Shown in pieces: positions 6,581 to 12,620 of a DNA stretch of 12,646 bases; within the stretch, counting starts at the first letter, position 1; each line of letters opens with the position of its first letter. A program made the translations under genes and the position numbers. The notes beneath the pieces were generated by a model. It saw nothing but the letters and a program-made list of their open reading frames with translations. It had not been told where the DNA came from and did no database searches. The stretch lies in contig CAKRAK010000037.1 of NCBI GenBank assembly GCA_934294885.1, forward strand, positions 1 through 12,646. Direction: 5' to 3'. Source of the DNA: an uncultured Lachnospiraceae bacterium. Its GTDB lineage: Bacteria; Bacillota; Clostridia; Lachnospirales; Lachnospiraceae.

Positions 6581-7063
6581 ATGGCAAACGAAGATAAAAA
6601 GGATTTTAATGCTATGTTGCATGATAAAAAGGATATGCCTAAAATTCAAATTATTACAGACCAGAAAAGCATTGAAAAATATGGTGGAAGTAAAATGTAT
6701 TTTGCCCCGCCAATCGACTATGATAAGGTAATGAAAAAAATTCCTTATGGTAAGGTGATTACTGTCGGGAAAATACGAGAATACTTTGCGGAGTTGAATG
6801 GTGCAGATTTTACAGAACCGATTACAGCAGGAGTTTTTGTTTCTATTGTGGCATGGGCGAGTTATCAGCGTTCCGAAGATGAAACGCCTTATTGGAGAAC
6901 TTTAAAAGCGAACGGAGAACTGAATGCTAAGTATCCAAATGGTATTGAAGCACAGAAAGAAAAATTAGAAGCAGAGGGACACACTATTATTCAAAAAGGG
7001 CGTAAAAATGTACGGTACTATGTAAAGGACTATGAAAATTCTCTCTTTGTTTTGAATAGGTAA
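6581..7063 (+). CDS. MGMT-family (alkyltransferase-like) DNA-binding protein
   Basis: A 160-residue protein whose centre matches the DNA-binding domain of O6-methylguanine-DNA methyltransferases: IPYGKVITVGKIREYF (54-69), a helical stretch VFVSIVAWASYQR (85-97), then PYWRTLKANGEL (103-114), and LEAEGHTI near 129-136. The usual active-site PCHR is replaced by PYWR, so there is no nucleophilic cysteine. It should bind DNA, perhaps alkylated, like alkyltransferase-like proteins (which flag lesions for excision repair), but not dealkylate it. An N-terminal extension of about 45 residues precedes the domain. The ATG at 6581 is chosen over an in-frame GTG at 6572 because AGGAGGTGG sits at the right distance from it. 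It stands alone, about 90 bp after the ATPase gene. Confidence 0.82.
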   Translation: MANEDKKDFNAMLHDKKDMPKIQIITDQKSIEKYGGSKMYFAPPIDYDKVMKKIPYGKVITVGKIREYFAELNGADFTEPITAGVFVSIVAWASYQRSEDETPYWRTLKANGELNAKYPNGIEAQKEKLEAEGHTIIQKGRKNVRYYVKDYENSLFVLNR

Positions 7064-7181
7064 CTTCAAGTTTGTAAAGCAACTAATAAAAGAATCTGGA
7101 GAAGAATCTATTCCCAAACGAAAAATCATTCTGCAAAATAAGAGAGAAGATCTTGTCCGGTCAGACAAAATATTACAGTAA
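7056..7181 (+). pseudogene. Possible C-terminal scrap of a LacI-family regulator
   Basis: Between the MGMT-like gene and the transporter an open frame without a start encodes FVKQLIKESGEESIPKRKII followed by LQNKREDLVRSDKILQ and a TAA at 7179-7181. The pattern of hydrophobic helix, IPKRKIIL, N-K and V-R resembles the end of LacI-family sugar repressors. No N-terminal part is present. Another overlapping frame also stays open to a double stop near 7210. The assignment is weak. Confidence 0.22.
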
Positions 7182-7248
7182 TCTGGTGCCGGAACTGATG
7201 AAAGAAGCATAATAATTCCAATTTAGAAATAAAGACAGGTTAACGATC

Positions 7249-8196
7249 ATGGACAACTACTTTAAGAACTCGAAATATAAATCCATACTGGCTTTTTTCT
7301 GTGCATTTGGATGGTCACTGGCATATCCTCTGATCAAAATCGGATATGAACAGTTTGCAATTCCCTCCTCGGATTTGGGTGGAAAAATCATATTCGCTGG
7401 TGTGCGCTTCTTTTTCGCCGGTTTCTTCGTATTATTTTTCTGCCGGGTTAAGAAAATGGACCTTGCCATGCAGAATAAGACGGACATTTCATGGCTTCTG
7501 TTTCTTGCCCTTGTGAATACGACTCTCCACTATATGTTTGCCTATATCGGTCTTGGCTATAATGCAAGTGCGCGATCCACGATTCTGGATTCGATGGGCG
7601 GCTTTTTCCTGATCATCCTGTCGGTTCTTATTTTTGCAGATGATAAACTGACTCTTCCCAAACTGGCAGGCTGTGTGCTTGGAATTGTGGGAATTATTTC
7701 TATTAATGTGGAACCCGGAGTAAATTATTTTTCAAATATTACATTTCTTGGTGACGGAATGATTCTCCTGAATGCACTCTGTGCTGCCCTGGGTGGTATT
7801 ATCACACGGATTGTTTCAAAGAAAATGAACATGATGCATGCAACTGGCTTAAGCATGTTTACCGGAGGCATACTCCTTCTGATCATCGGTTTCTGCATCG
7901 GAACAGATCATGCATGGACTTGGACACTGAAAGGGATGATCGTATTACTCGTCCTGATTCTGATTTCTGCAGTTTGTTTTGCTGTTTATAATGAATTGCT
8001 TGCCTGTCACCCGATCAGTAAAATAGCGATTTACAATGCACTGATTCCTGTGCTGGGTGTTATTTTCGCCTCCCTGCTGCTTCACGAAGAACTGAAATGG
8101 CAGTATTTTCTTGCCGTTCTGATGGTAGCCTGCGGAATCTGGCTTGTGAACAGGACACCTCGTAATCAAAAGCAGGAACCGGAAACCAAAGAGTAA
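7249..8196 (+). CDS. EamA/DMT-superfamily transporter
   Basis: A 315-residue integral membrane protein of about ten helices arranged as two EamA repeats. The first repeat starts at SILAFFCAFGWSLAYPLIKI (near 14-33) and includes STILDSMGGFFLIILSVLIF. The second spans the ITFLGDGMILLNALCAALGG region to the end, with PVLGVIFASLLLHEELKWQY typical of the family. The C-terminus is short, polar and cytosolic (RNQKQEPETKE). Length is normal (about 300). Members export amino acids, metabolites or drugs; the substrate cannot be told from sequence. The ATG at 7249 is the first plausible start; its ribosome site (ACAGG) is weak and no clear promoter is seen in the preceding 180 bp. No gene partner in the window points to the cargo. 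Confidence 0.88.
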   Translation: MDNYFKNSKYKSILAFFCAFGWSLAYPLIKIGYEQFAIPSSDLGGKIIFAGVRFFFAGFFVLFFCRVKKMDLAMQNKTDISWLLFLALVNTTLHYMFAYIGLGYNASARSTILDSMGGFFLIILSVLIFADDKLTLPKLAGCVLGIVGIISINVEPGVNYFSNITFLGDGMILLNALCAALGGIITRIVSKKMNMMHATGLSMFTGGILLLIIGFCIGTDHAWTWTLKGMIVLLVLILISAVCFAVYNELLACHPISKIAIYNALIPVLGVIFASLLLHEELKWQYFLAVLMVACGIWLVNRTPRNQKQEPETKE

Positions 8197-8222
8197 CATG
8201 ATTGTCCTGACAAAATCGTAAG

Positions 8223-8405
8223 TTATCTAATTACTAACAATACAAAGCCTGCTACTGAAAACAGATTGCATAAACAATGAAACCATATGCTTATGTAAAT
8301 ATTCTTTTTCTTATATGCAACATATGCAACTGGTGCAAATGCTAATATACGAAATGCATTAAGGCCGTAAAAATTCCTTGACCTAAAGTTAGGTTCAGGT
8401 ATTAC
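8223..8405 (-). pseudogene. C-terminal remnant of a CPBP-family protease
   Basis: On the minus strand the frame ending at 8223 encodes NFYGLNAFRILAFAPVAYV, then YKKKNIYISIWFHCLCNLFS and a final hydrophobic helix. FHCLCN fits the HxxxN motif of CPBP proteases, and the order of helix, KKKN loop and HxxxN helix is right for the C-terminus. The EExxxR part is absent; upstream the sequence turns into the DXS-like gene on the opposite strand. It is a second, separate CPBP relic beside the one at 3995-4666. The open frame formally extends to 8657, but that part is only antisense to the DXS-like gene. Confidence 0.6.
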
Positions 8406-8408
8406 AAT
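8378..8408 (+). promoter_or_regulatory. MerR-type promoter (19-bp spacer with pseudo-dyad) for the DXS-like gene
   Basis: TTGACC (8378-8383) and TACAAT (8403-8408) are 19 bp apart, longer than the usual 17. The spacer holds the pseudo-dyad CCTAAAGTTAGGTTCAGG (8382-8399; 12 of 18 positions symmetric), with a perfect inner ACCTAA-AG-TTAGGT. Over-long spacers with a central dyad are the hallmark of MerR-family regulated promoters. It faces the DXS-like gene 80 bp away. No MerR gene is in the window. Confidence 0.5.
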
Positions 8409-8487
8409 ATCCTCAGTGTAACAGGAATTACTGTCTGTAGTGATGACAGGCCGTAACCAGAATAGAAAATGAAAGAGGAGAGAAAAA

Positions 8488-10248
8488 ATGTACGAACTTA
8501 TAGAGCGAATTAACGAAGCAGCAGATGTAAAGAAGTTTAAGGCGGAAGAGCTGGAGCAGCTTGCCGTTGAGATCCGGGAGGCGCTTTTCAATCGTCTGAC
8601 CAAGATCGGAGGCCATTTTGGGCCGAATTTTGGCATGGTTGAGGCAGAAATTGCCATGCATTATGTGTTCAACTCACCGGTAGATCAGTTTGTTTTTGAC
8701 GTATCCCATCAGAGCTATCCGCACAAGATTTTAACCGGAAGAAAAGCAGGATACATTTATGATGACCATTTCTTTGAGGATTCAGGTTATACCAATCCGG
8801 GCGAAAGTGAGCATGATCTTTTTAATGTAGGACATACTTCCACATCCATTTCCCTTGCATCAGGACTTGTAAAAGCAAGGGATTTAAAGGGGGAAAAGAG
8901 AAATGTCATTGCAGTGATCGGGGATGGTTCCCTGTCCGGCGGCGAGGCCATGGAAGCTTTGAATGTAGCCGGAAGCGAGCTGAATTCCAATTTTATCATC
9001 CTTGTAAATGATAATGAAATGGCAATCGCCGAAAACCACGGTGGAATCTACAAGAATCTGGCAGAGCTGCGTAAGACAAACGGACAGGCGCAGAACAATA
9101 TTTTCAAGGCATTTGGTCTTGACTATTTATATGTGGAAAAGGGAAATGATATTCCGACACTGATCGAGACGTTTAACAAGGTAAAGGACATCGATCATCC
9201 CATTGTTGTCCATATTCATACCACCAAGGGACTGGGCTATCAGCCTGCCATGGAGCATAAAGAAGCATGGCACTGGTGCATGCCTTTTGACCGGGAAACA
9301 GGACTTCCGACCGTGGATTTCGGGGATGGTGAGACTTACACTTCCATGACGGCCGCCTATATTATGGATAAGGCAAAGAAGGATAAAGATTTTCTTGTGA
9401 TTACCCCGGCGATGCCAATGACCGGCGGACTTTCCGAGGACTTAAGAAAAGAGCTTGGAAGCCAGTATATCGATGTGGGTATTGCGGAAGAACAGGCGGT
9501 TGCCATGGCATCCGGCGCAGCCAGAAACGGAGCAAAGCCGCTCGTCATCACCAACACCACATTTATCCAAAGAACCTATGACCAGATTTCTCAGGATGTA
9601 TGTATCAATGGAAATGCGGTTACCATTCTTCTGAACTATACGAGCTTTGCGGGACTTACCGATGTGACGCACCTTGGAATTTTCGGAATTTCTGCTTTTT
9701 CCAATATTCCGAACCTGCAGATCCTTGCGCCGAGTTCCAAGAGTGAATATCTGAATATGCTGGACTGGGCACTGGACCAGAATGAGCATCCGGTGATGAT
9801 TCTGATTCCGGGAAATGAGGTTACCGACCGGGAGGCAGACAAGGATTACAGTAATATTGGCAGGTTCAAGGTGGAGCATCCGGGTGAAAAAGCAGCAATA
9901 CTGGCCCTGGGTGACTTCTACCAGATGGGAGAGAGCCTTGCAGAGGCGGTAAAGGAGAACTTAGGCTTTGAACCGACACTGATTAATCCCCGATTTGCAT
10001 CAACGATTGATACGGAATTATTGGAACAGTTGAAAGAAAATCATAAGCTGGTTGTCACGCTTGAGGATGGAATTCTGGACGGAGGCTTCGGTCAGAAGAT
10101 CGCCGCTTACTATTCGACAAGTGATGTCAAGGTGAAGAATTACGGACTTGAGAAAAAGTTCTACGACCGCTATGATCCTGCAGCACTGCTTAAAGAACTC
10201 GGAATGACCAATGAAGCAATGGTGGAGGACATCAGGAAACTTTTATAG
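8488..10248 (+). CDS. DXS-like thiamine-diphosphate-dependent transketolase-family enzyme
   Basis: A 586-residue intact protein, usually annotated as 1-deoxy-D-xylulose-5-phosphate synthase but shorter than typical DXS (about 620-640). The N-terminal ThDP domain has GGHFGPNFG (41-49), DVSHQSYPHKILTGR (71-85), VGHTSTSISLASG (114-126), the ThDP/Mg motif starting GDGSLSGGEAMEALN (145-159) and NDNEMAIAENHG (174-185). The pyrimidine-binding domain has the catalytic glutamate in GIAEEQAV (E334) and TTFIQRTYDQ (357-366). From remembered E. coli DXS numbering, residues around the substrate phosphate differ: the Y392 position is N356, DRAG becomes NYTS, the D427 position is T391, and the arginine of PRGNG is missing (IPGNE, 440-444). 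The general bases at H43, H74 and H395 remain. It may therefore use a different acceptor. GAGGAGA lies before the ATG; the upstream promoter is MerR-like and a terminator follows. Confidence 0.85.
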   Translation: MYELIERINEAADVKKFKAEELEQLAVEIREALFNRLTKIGGHFGPNFGMVEAEIAMHYVFNSPVDQFVFDVSHQSYPHKILTGRKAGYIYDDHFFEDSGYTNPGESEHDLFNVGHTSTSISLASGLVKARDLKGEKRNVIAVIGDGSLSGGEAMEALNVAGSELNSNFIILVNDNEMAIAENHGGIYKNLAELRKTNGQAQNNIFKAFGLDYLYVEKGNDIPTLIETFNKVKDIDHPIVVHIHTTKGLGYQPAMEHKEAWHWCMPFDRETGLPTVDFGDGETYTSMTAAYIMDKAKKDKDFLVITPAMPMTGGLSEDLRKELGSQYIDVGIAEEQAVAMASGAARNGAKPLVITNTTFIQRTYDQISQDVCINGNAVTILLNYTSFAGLTDVTHLGIFGISAFSNIPNLQILAPSSKSEYLNMLDWALDQNEHPVMILIPGNEVTDREADKDYSNIGRFKVEHPGEKAAILALGDFYQMGESLAEAVKENLGFEPTLINPRFASTIDTELLEQLKENHKLVVTLEDGILDGGFGQKIAAYYSTSDVKVKNYGLEKKFYDRYDPAALLKELGMTNEAMVEDIRKLL

Positions 10249-10304
10249 AATGTATGCGCATGATTTTAGAGTTTATGGATATCATTTTATAGAGTCTATG
10301 GATG
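10241..10304 (+). repeat. Three imperfect ~22-bp tandem repeats after the DXS-like gene
   Basis: Units beginning TTTTATAGAATGTATG (10241), TTTTAGAGTTTATGGAT (10264) and TTTTATAGAGTCTATGGAT (10285) follow one another at 23 and 21 bp. The first overlaps the end of the coding region. This probably arose by slippage; no function is evident. Confidence 0.4.
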
Positions 10305-10306
10305 GA

Positions 10307-10341
10307 AAAACGGCGAAAGATGAGGAGTCTTTCGCCGTTTT
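10307..10341. terminator. Strong bidirectional terminator
   Basis: AAAACGGCGAAAGA (10307-10320) and TCTTTCGCCGTTTT (10328-10341) form a perfect 14-bp stem with a 7-nt loop. It has T-runs on the right arm for the DXS-like gene and A-runs on the left that serve the convergent XRE gene (stop at 10353). Confidence 0.88.
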
Positions 10342-10352
10342 GAATTATGAAT

Positions 10353-10706
10353 TTATTCCGCATTTGGATCCTTATTAGCTCTTAATTTTTCATTATAAGC
10401 TAAAATACGTTCTTTCATATCCTTATTCTCCTGAATGTTCAGGAGAAGGGAGTATAACTCCGGGTTTTCCGAACGGGAAATTATGATGAAGTCGGCATTC
10501 ATTTCATCTGAAATGCCATATAAATAATCCGGATTACAGTGAAAGGTCTGGGCAATGTAGCACACAGACTGATAAGAGGGCTCGCGTTCTCCCTTTTCGT
10601 AGCGGCCATAGGCCATTGCTGAAATATTTAGGCGGCGTGCCGCTTCGGCCTTGGTTATCTTTAAGGCTGCTCGTACCTGTTGTAATCTTTCCGGATAAAA
10701 ATGCAT
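10353..10706 (-). CDS. XRE-family helix-turn-helix regulator
   Basis: A 117-residue protein. Residues 6-65 form a Cro/cI-type helix-turn-helix: LQQVRAALKITKAEAARRLN, then ISAMAYGRYEKGEREPSYQS (recognition helix with the YEKGEREP signature), and a last helix ending NPDYLYG. The remaining 50 residues are polar and helical, likely for dimerisation. The ATG at 10706 has AGAGG about 8 nt upstream. It is transcribed divergently from the PIN/NYN-like gene, and the 111 bp between their starts hold two near-identical palindromes, so it probably represses itself and its neighbour. It ends next to the shared terminator at 10307-10341. Confidence 0.88.
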   Translation of the reverse strand: MHFYPERLQQVRAALKITKAEAARRLNISAMAYGRYEKGEREPSYQSVCYIAQTFHCNPDYLYGISDEMNADFIIISRSENPELYSLLLNIQENKDMKERILAYNEKLRANKDPNAE

Positions 10707-10724
10707 AATAAATACCTCTTGCCA

Positions 10725-10739
10725 ATAACCATTGGTTAT
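10725..10739. promoter_or_regulatory. Palindromic operator 1 (TAACCA-N-TGGTTA)
   Basis: ATAACCATTGGTTAT is a perfect palindrome around one central base (10732). The core TAACCA-N-TGGTTA recurs at 10758-10770, centres 32 bp apart, i.e. on the same face of the helix about three turns away. It is the likely binding site of the XRE regulator, 19 bp before its start codon. Confidence 0.65.
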
Positions 10740-10757
10740 GATAACATAAAAACAATC

Positions 10758-10770
10758 TAACCAATGGTTA
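10758..10770. promoter_or_regulatory. Palindromic operator 2 (TAACCA-N-TGGTTA)
   Basis: TAACCAATGGTTA repeats the core of operator 1 exactly, apart from the central base. It precedes a -10-like TATAAA (10779-10784) on the plus strand and would cover the -35 region of the PIN/NYN-like gene. The ATG inside this palindrome (10764) is in frame with that gene but has no ribosome site. Confidence 0.65.
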
Positions 10771-10817
10771 TTATATCGTATAAAATATTGGAATGCAAGA
10801 GGAGAACAGCAGATTAT

Positions 10818-11492
10818 ATGCCGGCATTGTTAGTTGATTATGAAAATGTTAACGGATCCAATGGCTTGAAGGGGGTAGATGCCCTATGCGAGAAAGATAC
10901 TTTGATTATTTTTTATAGTAATTGCTGTACAAGGATCCGATATGATCATATGCAGGATATTATAGAGAGTGGATGCAAATTCCGGGTTATAAAGTTAAAA
11001 GGAGCAGGAAAGAATGCACTGGATTTCTATATTGCAGCTGAGTGTGGGGTGATGAGTGAGAGGGGAGAAGATGAAATTGCAATCATTAGTAATGACAAAG
11101 GATTTCAAGCAGTAATCGATTTCTTCGCTATGGATCAGGAAACACTGAATGTCCGTATTGTTAAAGCCGAAAATATAGAAAATGCGCTTACACTGTTTAC
11201 CAATCCGGAGGATAAGCAAAGAAGAAAATTATTGCTACACCGTAAGACGTTTTTAGATCTTACAACGGAGTATGGCAAGATAGAAGAGCGAAATAGAATT
11301 AGTAGAGAGTTAACCCAACTTTTGAAAGGAACAATGTACGAAGAGAAAAATACGGAAATACTTAATTTGGTTTTCACAAGAAAGAGTCAGGGAAAGAAAG
11401 CTTTATATACAGGAGCATTACATGAATTTGGACGCAAGGATGGAACGAAAATATATCAAATGATAAAAGACAGCATGGATAGCAAGCATTAA
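10818..11492 (+). CDS. PIN/NYN-like nuclease-fold protein
   Basis: A 224-residue protein beginning MPALLVDYENVNG, the first strand of a PIN-like/NYN RNase fold with its acidic residue D7. Further acidic positions of the fold are D69 in KGAGKNALDFYIAAECG (61-77) and D93 in AIISNDKGFQAVIDFF (88-103), which is the usual spacing for this metal-dependent nuclease family. The C-terminal third (to residue 224) is charged and helical, unassigned. The ATG at 10818 is preferred over an upstream in-frame ATG at 10764, which lies inside an operator; GAGGAG lies about 13 nt before it, slightly long. It is divergent from the XRE gene and likely under its control. A role as a regulated RNase, toxin or defence effector is inference. 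There is no sign of truncation. Confidence 0.72.
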   Translation: MPALLVDYENVNGSNGLKGVDALCEKDTLIIFYSNCCTRIRYDHMQDIIESGCKFRVIKLKGAGKNALDFYIAAECGVMSERGEDEIAIISNDKGFQAVIDFFAMDQETLNVRIVKAENIENALTLFTNPEDKQRRKLLLHRKTFLDLTTEYGKIEERNRISRELTQLLKGTMYEEKNTEILNLVFTRKSQGKKALYTGALHEFGRKDGTKIYQMIKDSMDSKH

Positions 11493-11522
11493 GCAGTATA
11501 TCCTACATGTTTTTGAAAAGCA

Positions 11523-11551
11523 TTGATGAAAGGAAAGGATATGAGTATAAT
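11523..11551 (+). promoter_or_regulatory. Promoter of the UPF0175/DUF3368 pair
   Basis: TTGATG (11523-11528), 17 bp, and a perfect TATAAT (11546-11551). It overlaps the formally open upstream extension of the UPF0175 frame, which supports the later start at 11604. Confidence 0.65.
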
Positions 11552-11603
11552 AAAATATGTAAATAAGAACACTAGGTTCAGAATGTTGAAAAGGGGTGAC
11601 GAT

Positions 11604-11891
11604 ATGGTAAAGACGGAGTCAGTAACCATTAAAGTGCCGGCCGAAATGAAAAAATACATTGTTGATACAGATGCAGAAACAGAGCTTGTCCGGAATGCCC
11701 TTCTTCTGTACCCTTATATATTAAATCAGACAATATCACATGGAAGAGCAGCAGAAATTCTGGGAATAAGAAAATCTGAATTGATAGATATATATGATAA
11801 AATGGGGTATTCTTATTTTGATATGACAATAGATGAACTGGACACAGAACTGGAAACCTATGAACAACTAAAGAAGGAGCAGATGGTATGA
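11604..11891 (+). CDS. UPF0175-family antitoxin
   Basis: A 95-residue protein with a strand-type N-terminus (ESVTIKVPAEM, 5-15). A helix-turn-helix-like C-terminal part, ISHGRAAEILGIRKSELIDI (44-63), is followed by YDKMGYSYFDMTIDEL, the signature of UPF0175. These proteins are typically the antitoxin and autoregulator of a DUF3368 (PIN-domain) toxin encoded just downstream, which is the arrangement here: the stop overlaps the toxin ATG (ATGA). The start at 11604 follows AGGGGTGACG and lies about 50 bp after a good promoter. The frame looks intact, but its partner is truncated, so the gene is now effectively an orphan antitoxin. Confidence 0.82.
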   Translation: MVKTESVTIKVPAEMKKYIVDTDAETELVRNALLLYPYILNQTISHGRAAEILGIRKSELIDIYDKMGYSYFDMTIDELDTELETYEQLKKEQMV

Positions 11892-12013
11892 TTGTTGTAT
11901 CAGATACTACGCCATTGATATCATTGCTCAAGATTGGCAGGCTTGAACTACTGGAAAAATTATTTGGCTATGTACTGCACAGCCTTATAAATGAGAGGGT
12001 TATTAGTGGGTGA
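11888..12013 (+). pseudogene. Truncated DUF3368 (PIN-domain) toxin
   Basis: The frame begins MIVVSDTTPLISLLKIGRLE and continues LLEKLFGYVL, which is the N-terminus of DUF3368 PIN-like toxins, including the first acidic residue D6. It then runs into HSLINERVISG and a TGA after 41 codons; full-length members are about 150-170 residues. The remaining catalytic acids are missing, so it cannot be an active nuclease. It overlaps the antitoxin gene by 4 bp. TGCACAGCC occurs at 11976-11984, at the point where the resemblance ends, and again at 12014-12022, which may mark the deletion event. A terminator follows closely, as if the 3' end of the operon were kept and the middle lost. Confidence 0.75.
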
Positions 12014-12045
12014 TGCACAGCCCTAAAGTGAGCGAGTTAACAGAT

Positions 12046-12075
12046 GGTGGAGACTATTGGGTCTCTACCTTTTTT
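12046..12075 (+). terminator. Rho-independent terminator of the antitoxin/toxin operon
   Basis: GGTGGAGAC (12046-12054) pairs with GTCTCTACC (12061-12069), nine pairs with one G-U and a 6-nt loop, followed by six T (12070-12075). Confidence 0.8.
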
Positions 12076-12078
12076 ATA

Positions 12079-12357
12079 CTAAATCCACCAATCCGGAGTA
12101 AGTTCGCCCAAGGTTACCACTTTATGGGTTTCGTAATCCATCATTACTTCAACTGTACGATAACTGTCCGGCATTAACTGGGTCATGAACTCACGACAGG
12201 CACCGCAGGGTGGAATCGCTTTTCCTGCACTGTTGATTGCAATAACCCGCCGGATGGCATTTTCCCCATTGGTAATCATATGGAAGATCGCATTGCGCTC
12301 GGCACATATACCCAGTGTACATGCAGTATTGACACACACTCCGACTTCTACATCGAA
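12079..12357 (-). pseudogene. N-terminally truncated cytidine deaminase
   Basis: On the minus strand the frame encodes FDVEVGVCVNTACTLGICAE followed by RNAIF, then IPPCGACREFMTQLMPD, and ends VTLGELTPDWWI. The zinc-site pattern C-A-E plus P-C-x-x-C of the cytidine/blasticidin-type deaminase family is complete, but the first 30-40 residues of the family are absent. Upstream the frame stays open only to a TAA at 12379-12381, with no family-like sequence and no ribosome site. A GTG at 12339 is the only candidate start and lacks a Shine-Dalgarno. It is convergent with the toxin-antitoxin remnant, its stop lying 4 bp from that terminator's T-tract. It is most likely a relic of a pyrimidine-salvage or nucleoside-drug-resistance type gene. 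Confidence 0.72.
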
Positions 12358-12451
12358 AGACTTGACTTGAAGTGAGGTTTAGGTGATAAAATAAAATCGG
12401 GTTTCAGCGGTTAAGAGCATTTGGAGAAAGTGATGGTTATAACCTGCCCAC

Positions 12452-12480
12452 TTGACTGGTGTGTAAATACGGTGTATAAA
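12452..12480 (+). promoter_or_regulatory. Rightward sigma-A promoter
   Basis: TTGACT (12452-12457), 17 bp, and TATAAA (12475-12480). It points out of the window. Only short open frames follow before the window ends. Confidence 0.5.
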
Positions 12481-12494
12481 TTTATGGTAAATGA

Positions 12495-12620
12495 AACTGT
12501 AAAGTATGCCGGCTCATCCGGACACAGACGGAAGCACCGGGCGGTGAATACTGCGATTACTGGTATGTAGGAGATAAAAGCCCGGCACTGGAGCAGTATA
12601 ATGACCTTGAGCAGATTTAG
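12495..12620 (+). other. Unassigned short open frame, possible C-terminal gene fragment
   Basis: After a TGA at 12492 a frame without start codon runs to a TAG at 12618-12620. Its end, EAPGGEYCDYWYVGDKSPAL then EQYNDLEQI, has the composition of a real protein terminus. I do not recognise a family. The rest of the 12379-12646 stretch shows no other gene. Confidence 0.2.

Noticed and set aside
8406..8657. Upstream half of the minus-strand frame that contains the CPBP remnant
   Set aside because: Serine-rich antisense of the DXS-like gene; only the part below about 8405 resembles a protease.
9442..9879. 145-codon minus-strand frame inside the DXS-like gene
   Set aside because: Antisense shadow of a well-supported coding region.
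10764..10817. Earlier ATG for the PIN/NYN-like gene
   Set aside because: The codon lies inside an operator palindrome and lacks a ribosome site; the fold begins at MPALLVDYENV.
11523..11603. Earlier starts for the UPF0175 gene
   Set aside because: This stretch contains the promoter (TTGATG, 17 bp, TATAAT).
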